A stretch of DNA of 8,111 nucleotides, from assembly GCA_003563375.1 (NCBI GenBank), contig PWSB01000012.1:1-8111 (forward strand), in the 5' to 3' direction. Positions 1-4,323 of the stretch are shown in pieces (within the stretch, counting starts at the first letter, position 1; every line of letters begins with the position of its first letter). The stretch comes from Actinomycetota bacterium (GTDB lineage: Bacteria; Actinomycetota; Humimicrobiia; Humimicrobiales; Humimicrobiaceae). A program made the position numbers and the translations under genes. The notes beneath the pieces were generated by a model. The model ran no database searches. It was given only the letters and a program-made list of their open reading frames with translations, and had not been told where the DNA came from.

Positions 1-48
1 AAAAATAAAAAAACTGGTATCTATTAAAAGTACCGGCGCATTTTAAAC

Positions 49-168
49 ATGCCTGAATTAAAAAATGAGGAAATCGATAAAATGAGAAAGAATCTCGGCA
101 TTTTTGCCCGGGCAATCTGAGTATATCTGGGGAAAGAAATTCTATTAACCTATGAAAAACTTGGATAA
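49..168 (+). pseudogene. Small ORF fragment with in-frame TGA, unknown function
   Basis: An ATG at 49 opens a 23-codon reading frame (starting MPELKNEEIDKMRKNLG) that ends at TGA 118-120. The same frame then continues as VYLGKEILLTYEKLG to TAA 166-168. The reading across the stop is helical and charged, like the small proteins that precede replication or regulatory genes in phage-like elements. The 3' end would overlap the start of the next gene by 17 bases, a common compact arrangement. No Shine-Dalgarno is visible before 49. I do not recognise a family. Calling it a broken small gene is inference, supported mainly by the decay seen in the genes just downstream. Confidence 0.25.
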
Positions 169-514
169 AAAAATAGTTAAAAAATTTATCCCCAGGGTGG
201 GTGCGGTTGGAATTGCTGTATATAGTGTGTTGGCTTCAATGGCCGACAGAAGCCAGGGCTGTTTTCCCTCCCAGAAATGTATTGCAGAAGCCCTGGGTTA
301 TTCAAGGGCCACGGTAAACAGGGCCATTAAAGCATTAAAAAAACATGGGCTGATAGGGGTGGACAGAAGATCCAGGCACCACTGCACCTATAGGCTTTTA
401 AAGGTCAGATGCAGCACTGACAAAACTCAGATGTCAGATGAGAGAAACTCAGATTACCAGGTGAACACTAACAATAATAAGTTTACAAGAAATAATAACA
501 ATATCGATGATTAA
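152..514 (+). CDS. Winged helix-turn-helix protein (HTH_36-like), C-terminally cut by a stop
   Basis: The 120-residue product is a DNA-binding domain. Residues about 16-34 form a first helix (VGAVGIAVYSVLASM). Residues 37-67 carry the pattern CFPSQKCIAEALGYSRATV followed by NRAIKALKKHGL, the two helices of the HTH with recognition helix about 51-67, and residues 68-82 form the wing. This matches the wHTH found at the N-terminus of plasmid, phage and integrative-element replication or regulatory proteins. Residues 104-120 are an Asn-rich linker (NTNNNKFTRNNNNIDD) encoded by AAT/AAC-rich DNA. Right after it an in-frame TAA (512-514) ends the ORF, although coding-like sequence continues in the same frame. 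The only purine-rich ribosome site, around 129-136, is about 15 bases upstream, farther than usual. The protein could still bind DNA as a truncated form. The family assignment is fairly sure; its target is unknown. Confidence 0.6.
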   Translation: MKNLDKKIVKKFIPRVGAVGIAVYSVLASMADRSQGCFPSQKCIAEALGYSRATVNRAIKALKKHGLIGVDRRSRHHCTYRLLKVRCSTDKTQMSDERNSDYQVNTNNNKFTRNNNNIDD

Positions 515-749
515 AACTTTTTAAAACCTAATGAGAAAGCTTCTAAAGGATTTGAACCCAAAAACAGAGAGGAGCTTTTGGCCCTGGATATGGCTTCTGC
601 CTTGGGTGATGATAAAAACCTGGCCCTCTATCTTTACTACTCCAAAAAATACCCGGAGTCTCTTTTAAGAAAAACACTGGGGGAGGTAGGAGATACCTCC
701 CCACAAAATCAAAAAAAGCAAAGGTGCCCTATCATATAAGGATGTTTGA
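515..749 (+). pseudogene. Detached C-terminal half of the HTH protein, frameshifted
   Basis: The frame of the upstream HTH gene stays open after its TAA from 515 to TAA 737-739. It reads NFLKPNEKASKGF, then EELLALDMASALGDDKNLAL, then YLYYSKKYPESLLRKTLGEV. The segment LALYLYYSKKYPESLLRK..GEV resembles the C-terminal domain of HTH proteins from mobile elements, which typically continue as a motif like PxxKIKKSRGAL. That continuation is present, but in another frame: PPHKIKKSKGALSYKDV, ending at TGA 747-749. A single-base change around 685-695 would restore it. The region therefore carries a nonsense codon and a frameshift. The family resemblance is from memory; the stop and frame change are read directly. 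Confidence 0.5.
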
Positions 750-821
750 GGCAGTGGCCATGGGCTCTGCCTGCCTTTCCCAGATGTATAAAGGTTTAAA
801 ATAAAACCAAATTTTATCTGT

Positions 822-1115
822 ATGCTAAAAAATAACCTGAAACTTTTAGCCATTGACCCCGGTACCAGGGAGATGGGGATCGCATTTTTTGAAAAGGGAA
901 AGCTTATCCACTACGGGGTTAAGGTTATAAATAGGAAAAAATCACCCCATAAGACCCTAAAAGAGGGAAGAAAGGTAACCCTAAGACTGATAAAGGACTT
1001 CAAGCTCCAGGTGCTGGTGGCGGAGAAATCTTTTTTTGTCCAGAGCAGAAACCTTGCCCTGCTTAGCGTGTTTCGACTTTTACGGAACTGTACCAAGGCG
1101 CCTGGCAGAAACTAA
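822..1115 (+). CDS. RuvC-like Holliday-junction resolvase, N-terminal half only
   Basis: The 97-residue product begins with the RNase H-fold signature of the RuvC superfamily. LLAIDPGTREMGIAFFE (about 8-24) supplies the first catalytic Asp. LVAEKSFFVQSRNLALLSV (about 65-83) supplies the Glu on the fourth strand plus the following helix. RuvC and phage RuvC-like resolvases are about 150-180 residues, and the C-terminal part with the last acidic residues is absent. After LALLSV the sequence turns into an unlikely tail (FRLLRNCTKAPGRN). In the shifted frame from about 1073, RRLAETKIETVTTLP looks more like the family's next helix and strand, which suggests a frameshift. Homology then runs into the end of the convergent lipoprotein gene 11 bp later. 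No Shine-Dalgarno precedes the ATG. It is probably a non-functional remnant of the same element as the HTH gene. The phage-type RuvC assignment is by motif only. Confidence 0.55.
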   Translation: MLKNNLKLLAIDPGTREMGIAFFEKGKLIHYGVKVINRKKSPHKTLKEGRKVTLRLIKDFKLQVLVAEKSFFVQSRNLALLSVFRLLRNCTKAPGRN

Positions 1116-1126
1116 AATAGAAACGG

Positions 1127-2863
1127 TTACCACTCTTCCCTTATGCTTGCATCGAAGATGTTTTCCAGAAGCCTCGATCTCTCTTCCGGAGTGGTAAGCC
1201 TTGGCTGGCTGAAATCATTTAACATGGTGGTTGCTATGACGGTATTTATATGCCTGCCATTATAAAATATGTGTTTTGGTATCAAGCCTGGGTTATTTCC
1301 CAGGATTTGAAGCTGCTGGCCAAAGAACAGGTTCCCTAATCCGTATTTTATAAAACCATCTCCCCTGAACTCAAACCCCATCGGGTGGTGTGACTGGCTC
1401 CCGCTGACAATATCCGCTCCAGCGTCAATCATCCGCCTGAAATCGACAATATGGTTCTCGTTGGGGCTGTATTGGTATATCTCTTCATGCTGGAAGGTAA
1501 AGATGACTATATAGCCCTGGTCTTTTAAGTCCTTTATTATTTGTTCAAATTTCTGCATGTCTTGCTCATACTGCTCTTCATCCCACATGTTTATGCGAGC
1601 TGAACCCGGCGTATTTTCGGTAGCCCAGTTCCAGTCAGGCCCGAAGGTGTTTGCACCAAGTAATGCTATCCTGTTGCCGTTGATATCAAAGATAGCAGGC
1701 TTATAGGAATCTTCCAGGTCCCTTCCGCCTCCAAAATATTGCCAACCTTCTTCTTCATAAAGGTCAAGGGTAAAATGCATCCAGTCATGTCCTTTGTCGA
1801 TCATATGGTTTCCGGTAAGCTCGATCACATCTGTGCCCACATATCTTAGGAGTTCAATATTGTCTGCATTACTGCAGAACACGAGCCCCTGAGGCCTGGC
1901 GTCAGTAGTGCAGCCTTCCACAAATGGTATTTCATTGCTTATATGGGTGATGTCTGCATCCCTTAAAGTCTCGGCTATCTTTTCACCTGGAGAAGTTATG
2001 CTGCCATCTGCTTCTATCCTCCTGGCTATCTGCCTAACTATGGCTGTGACTCCAGTCATGTTAAGGGTTGTAAGCCTATCCAGGTTCCTGTTGCTTGGCA
2101 GGGTGCTTTTAATATTTGCCACAAGGCTTTCCACCTTGCCTGGGTCATCTCCGGCCACTTCTATGCCAGCGGCAAGGGGCCAGTCCATTATATCCAGGTC
2201 CCGGTCAAAAATAGACATCCCACCGATCTCCAGTACCTTGTATTCCCTGGCAATTGCATCAAAAGGGACAATTGAAAAACTGTCATCGTTCTCTATCATA
2301 TAGGAATGGACATCGTTATCGTCCAGTATTGTTATGTCTTGGTTATTTGATTCTCCCCAGATCTCTTCCAGGATATCGAATACCTCTCTTGAAAGTACAA
2401 ACCCAGGCTCTGAATGGTCATTGGTGATGTAGTCAAGTGCATCACGGCTGCCATCCCAATAGGCTTTAAGGTCGTCTATGTCCACATAGTCGTTGTAAGT
2501 GTAGAAGGGCACTACCGGGGCAAGGACCCAGAAGATCTCATGTGGCCGGCCAGGGGGGGATATAGTTACGCCGATATCAAAATCAATGTCTACTTCCTCT
2601 GTCTCACGCATGCCAAAAGTCTTTCTCGCTTCCTGAACGATTATTCCCTGAAAGCTCTCAGGTATGAGTTCATCTATCCATAACCTTACAGGTATTATCT
2701 CTTCCGGCTCCTGGGGAGCTTCTGCTGCTGTAGCCTCCTCTGTTTCCGGAGCGGGCTCCAAGGCCTGAGGATCTTCTGTAAAGGTGCAGGAGATTAAAAC
2801 CGAAAAAATAAAGGCGAGTAATATAATGGGAGCGGTCTTAGATAAAATTTTTTTGTTTTCCAT
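1127..2863 (-). CDS. CapA/PgsA-family lipoprotein with solute-binding-like N-terminal domain
   Basis: From the ATG at 2863 the protein has 578 residues. A lipoprotein signal runs from Lys4 to the lipobox LISC, with lipidated Cys26, so it should be anchored outside the membrane. An acidic Pro/Glu/Ala linker (about 28-56) follows. Residues about 58-260 resemble a periplasmic solute-binding fold (VRLWIDELIPESF, LAPVVPFYTYNDYVDIDDLKAYWDG, FSIVPFDAIAREYKVLEIGG). Residues about 265-578 form a CapA (poly-gamma-glutamate capsule protein) metallophosphatase-like domain: MTGVTAIVR (269-277), SNEIPF (309-314), LTGNHMIDKG (349-358), FQHEEIY (457-463), GSQSHHPMGFEF (488-499) and IKYGLGNLFFG (505-515). The usual GD at the first metal motif is TG here. 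Two cysteines (318, 330) could form a disulfide. A TTG directly before the ATG (2866) could also start it; AGGA lies 9 bases from the ATG and 6 from the TTG. Its substrate is unknown. It is monocistronic, with no capsule genes nearby, so a role in polyglutamate capsule cannot be assumed. Confidence 0.8.
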   Translation of the reverse strand: MENKKILSKTAPIILLAFIFSVLISCTFTEDPQALEPAPETEEATAAEAPQEPEEIIPVRLWIDELIPESFQGIIVQEARKTFGMRETEEVDIDFDIGVTISPPGRPHEIFWVLAPVVPFYTYNDYVDIDDLKAYWDGSRDALDYITNDHSEPGFVLSREVFDILEEIWGESNNQDITILDDNDVHSYMIENDDSFSIVPFDAIAREYKVLEIGGMSIFDRDLDIMDWPLAAGIEVAGDDPGKVESLVANIKSTLPSNRNLDRLTTLNMTGVTAIVRQIARRIEADGSITSPGEKIAETLRDADITHISNEIPFVEGCTTDARPQGLVFCSNADNIELLRYVGTDVIELTGNHMIDKGHDWMHFTLDLYEEEGWQYFGGGRDLEDSYKPAIFDINGNRIALLGANTFGPDWNWATENTPGSARINMWDEEQYEQDMQKFEQIIKDLKDQGYIVIFTFQHEEIYQYSPNENHIVDFRRMIDAGADIVSGSQSHHPMGFEFRGDGFIKYGLGNLFFGQQLQILGNNPGLIPKHIFYNGRHINTVIATTMLNDFSQPRLTTPEERSRLLENIFDASIREEW

Positions 2864-2901
2864 CAATATCTGTCCTAGTTTTGGGCTTGATAATATAAAA
2901 T

Positions 2902-2930
2902 ATTATACCACTTTATGGTTTTGAGAAAAC
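2902..2930 (-). promoter_or_regulatory. Possible promoter of the CapA-like lipoprotein gene
   Basis: On the minus strand a perfect TATAAT lies at 2907-2902, about 40 bases before the start codon. The -35 position at 17-base spacing (2930-2925) reads GTTTTC, a poor match. The -10 lies in the right arm of an AT-rich palindrome (2890-2906, arms ATAATAT/ATATTAT, 3-base gap). A second inverted repeat (GGTTTT/AAAACC, 2917-2931) covers the -35 region. The -10 is convincing; the rest is inference. Confidence 0.35.
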
Positions 2931-2975
2931 CTTTGAAAAAACCATTTTTTGGGAGCCCCCTGCATTATACATGCC

Positions 2976-3004
2976 TTGACTTATTTTTTAATATTATTTA
3001 AAGT
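2976..3004 (+). promoter_or_regulatory. Candidate promoter of the tRNA cluster
   Basis: TTGACT (2976-2981) is followed after 17 bases by TAAAGT (2999-3004). Transcription would start about 50 bases before the first tRNA, leaving a leader for RNase P to remove. A CATAAT at 3046-3051, closer to the tRNA, is an alternative -10 but has no good -35. The direction and position fit the tRNA genes; the exact site is uncertain. Confidence 0.35.
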
Positions 3005-3061
3005 ATTCTCTGGTTTTAAGCGATTATTTTATTAAACATCAATTCCATAATAATCGAGTTA

Positions 3062-3138
<77 letters not shown>

Positions 3139-3185
3139 TTTAAACTGTTTAAAAAATTGACAATATAATATAATATTTAATTGAT

Positions 3186-3262
3186 GGTGAGAATAGCTCA
3201 GCTGGTAGAGCACAGGATTGTGGTTCCTGGGGCCGCGGGTTCGAATCCCGTTTCTCACCCCA
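3186..3262 (+). tRNA. tRNA-His(GTG)
   Basis: The acceptor GTGAGAA pairs with TTCTCAC. An extra 5' G (G-1, 3186) sits opposite discriminator C (3259), the histidine identity pair, here encoded in the DNA. CCA is encoded at 3260-3262. The anticodon GTG is at 3220-3222 in loop TTGTGGT. It lies 47 bases after tRNA-Arg(TCT) and 15 before tRNA-Arg(TCG). Confidence 0.97.
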
Positions 3263-3277
3263 TTTTTTTGATTTTTA

Positions 3278-3354
3278 GCGCCTGTAGCTCAGCTGGATAG
3301 AGCATCGGACTTCGAATCCGCTGGTCGGGGGTTCGAATCCCTCCAGGCGTGCCA
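3278..3354 (+). tRNA. tRNA-Arg(TCG)
   Basis: This 77-base tRNA has loop CTTCGAA and anticodon TCG at 3312-3314, reading CGA and probably other CGN codons. The acceptor is GCGCCTG against CAGGCGT, so the first pair is a G1-U72 wobble. The outer anticodon-stem pair (27-43) is T against C, a mismatch. CCA is encoded at 3352-3354. It differs from the upstream tRNA-Arg(TCT) at 8 of 77 positions by direct alignment, which indicates a local duplication. Confidence 0.96.
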
Positions 3355-3356
3355 GT

Positions 3357-3385
3357 TTGTTTTTTGCATGGTTGTCTCTTATAAT
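3357..3385 (+). promoter_or_regulatory. Internal promoter for tRNA-Lys and tRNA-Leu
   Basis: TTGTTT (3357-3362), a 17-base spacer and a perfect TATAAT (3380-3385) precede tRNA-Lys. A start near 3392 would give a leader of about 8 bases. The stretch after the -10 (GTACTGCTGGC) is GC-containing, as in stable-RNA promoters subject to stringent control. The form closely resembles the tig promoter (TTGTAT-17-TATAAT), which supports both. Confidence 0.5.
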
Positions 3386-3399
3386 GTACTGCTGGCAGT

Positions 3400-3475
3400 G
3401 GGCCGTTAGCTCAGCTGGTAGAGCACCGGACTCTTAATCCGGGTGTCACAGGTTCGATCCCTGTACGGCTCACCA
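3400..3475 (+). tRNA. tRNA-Lys(CTT)
   Basis: The 76-base tRNA has acceptor GGGCCGT paired to ACGGCTC (one G2-U71 wobble), discriminator A and CCA at 3473-3475. The anticodon loop CTCTTAA gives anticodon CTT at 3433-3435, which reads AAG only. A separate tRNA-Lys(TTT) must exist elsewhere for AAA. It is followed after 7 bases by tRNA-Leu, so the two are surely co-transcribed. Confidence 0.96.
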
Positions 3476-3482
3476 TCCTTTT

Positions 3483-3569
3483 GCGAGAGTGGCGGAATTG
3501 GCAGACGCGCTAGACTTAGGATCTAGTGGGGTAACACCTGTAGGGGTTCAAATCCCCTCTCTCGCACCA
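3483..3569 (+). tRNA. tRNA-Leu(TAG)
   Basis: This class II tRNA of 87 bases has acceptor GCGAGAG paired to CTCTCGC, discriminator A and CCA at 3567-3569. The anticodon stem is CTAGA/TCTAG with loop CTTAGGA and anticodon TAG at 3517-3519, reading CTA and other CTN codons. A long variable arm follows (TGGGGTAACACCTG region). It is the last gene of the cluster and ends 13 bases before the convergent ferritin gene, with no terminator visible between them. Confidence 0.97.
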
Positions 3570-3582
3570 ATTGGCTACAACG

Positions 3583-4104
3583 CTAATAGGAAAAGCCTTT
3601 AGACGGCCCTGTATCCGAGGATGTTCCGGCCTTTCTTGAAAGAAATGCATTGCCCAGTGTTTCAATATGTTCCAGGACATTTTGAAAATAGTTGTAGTGC
3701 TCCTGTTCATGGGCGATTATCTTTTCAAACAATTGGGCTGATACCGTGTCTGCTTTATCCTGGCAGACTTTCAAAAACTTATTGTATACGTCCATGGCTT
3801 CCTGTTCCTGGGCCATATTATAGGAGAAGATGTCCTCTATGCCCTGGCCTTTTTTCACAGGCTGGGACGGGTCTGTTACGGGCTCCCCTCCCAGTTCTTT
3901 TATCCTTTCTGCCATCTCTTCTGAGTGCCTCATCTCATCTATGGAGATAAGCTTTACATTTGCGGCCAGCTCGCCATAATCAAGATCATCAAGGATATAG
4001 TGCTGGTACATGTACTGACTGATAGCGTGCAGCTCAAGGGCTTTGGATTTGTTCAGTACAGATATCACTTTTTCCCGGGTCTCTTTGCTTGAACTTTGGT
4101 TCAT
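3583..4104 (-). CDS. Bacterioferritin-like iron-storage protein
   Basis: The 173-residue four-helix-bundle protein carries the full di-iron ferroxidase set at bacterioferritin spacing: Glu24 in LELHAISQYMYQHY, Glu57 and His60 in IDEMRH, Glu100 in AQEQEAM, and Glu133 and His136 in HEQEHYNYF. The intervals (33, 43, 33) equal those of E. coli Bfr (E18, E51/H54, E94, E127/H130). Met58 occupies the place of Bfr Met52, the inter-subunit haem ligand, so haem binding is plausible. Bfr stores iron as ferric mineral in a cytoplasmic 24-mer cage and limits Fenton chemistry. The C-terminus beyond about residue 150 (FLSRKAGTSSDTGPSKGFSY) is Ser/Gly-rich rather than the usual fifth helix. GAGAGGGA (4118-4111 on the minus strand) is a good ribosome site 6 bases from the ATG. 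The gene is single and divergent from tig. A smaller ferritin-like (Dps or rubrerythrin-related) role is less likely. Confidence 0.85.
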   Translation of the reverse strand: MNQSSSKETREKVISVLNKSKALELHAISQYMYQHYILDDLDYGELAANVKLISIDEMRHSEEMAERIKELGGEPVTDPSQPVKKGQGIEDIFSYNMAQEQEAMDVYNKFLKVCQDKADTVSAQLFEKIIAHEQEHYNYFQNVLEHIETLGNAFLSRKAGTSSDTGPSKGFSY

Positions 4105-4129
4105 GACTGTCCCTCTCTTTTAAAAAAAT

Positions 4130-4152
4130 GGTTATTTAAAAAAATATTAACC
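4130..4152. repeat. Imperfect inverted repeat over the ferritin promoter -10
   Basis: The arms GGTTA (4130-4134) and TAACC (4148-4152) flank an A/T-rich centre and cover the putative -10 and start point of the ferritin promoter. That position suits a repressor operator, for instance an iron or peroxide regulator, but the centre matches no Fur or PerR consensus I know. Its function is inferred from position only. Confidence 0.3.
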
Positions 4153-4172
4153 AAGAATTTGGCCGCTGTCCA
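4144..4172 (-). promoter_or_regulatory. Probable promoter of the bacterioferritin-like gene
   Basis: On the minus strand TGGACA (4172-4167, 5 of 6 matches to TTGACA) is followed after exactly 17 bases by TAATAT (4149-4144). Transcription would begin near 4137, about 33 bases before the ATG at 4104, with the ribosome site in between. Confidence 0.5.
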
Positions 4173-4248
4173 TCAACCCAAAATTTAGAAAGTATCATAA
4201 ATCCGGCTTAGCAATCTCCGGGTTCAGCGGTTATAATTAAATGGGTAG

Positions 4249-4277
4249 TTTGTATTTTATTTTTTTTTTATTATAAT
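4249..4277 (+). promoter_or_regulatory. Promoter of the tig-clpP-clpX-valS operon
   Basis: TTGTAT (4249-4254), a 17-base spacer rich in T, and a perfect TATAAT (4272-4277) precede tig. The start would lie near 4284, giving a leader of about 40 bases with the ribosome site. It is a housekeeping sigma-70/sigma-A type promoter. No CtsR or HrcA (CIRCE) operator, the usual heat-shock control of clp genes in Firmicutes, is visible here. Confidence 0.6.
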
Positions 4278-4308
4278 ATATTTTTTAATGGAAAAAGGTA
4301 AAAAAGGC

Positions 4309-4314
4309 AGGAGG
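4309..4314 (+). promoter_or_regulatory. Strong Shine-Dalgarno fixing the TTG start of tig
   Basis: AGGAGG, 9 bases before TTG 4324, is a full-strength ribosome site. No ATG or GTG occurs in this frame near the N-terminus, and the trigger-factor N-terminal strand begins immediately after, so the TTG start is secure. Confidence 0.75.
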
Positions 4315-4323
4315 CGCTTTTAG

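Noticed and set aside
118..120. UGA recoded as a sense codon (Gly or Trp code)
   Set aside because: clpX ends naturally at TGA with valS starting one base later, and the well-conserved genes contain no internal TGA, so UGA is a stop here.
742..804. 20-codon ORF (MFEAVAMGSACLSQ) between the HTH remnant and the RuvC remnant
   Set aside because: It is too short, has no ribosome site or family resemblance, and lies in already scrambled sequence. It may be another fragment but cannot be supported.
1908..2683. Two plus-strand ORFs (1908-2303 and 2414-2683) inside the lipoprotein gene
   Set aside because: They are shadows of the minus-strand gene, whose signal peptide and CapA motifs are clear, and they have no ribosome sites.
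3157..3185. Promoter for tRNA-His from the perfect TTGACA at 3157 and TATAAT at 3164 or 3169
   Set aside because: The TATAAT copies are only 1 or 6 bases from TTGACA, and the hexamer at 17 bases would place the start inside the tRNA.
3540..3569. tRNA-Leu 3' end as an attachment site for the decayed element
   Set aside because: I found no repeat of the tRNA 3' segment in 1-1126, and the intact lipoprotein gene and four other tRNAs lie between.
3516..3710. 64-residue minus-strand ORF across tRNA-Leu
   Set aside because: Its end (CERGDLNP...) is the antisense of tRNA-Leu, a well-known false protein, and the rest lies in another frame of the ferritin gene.
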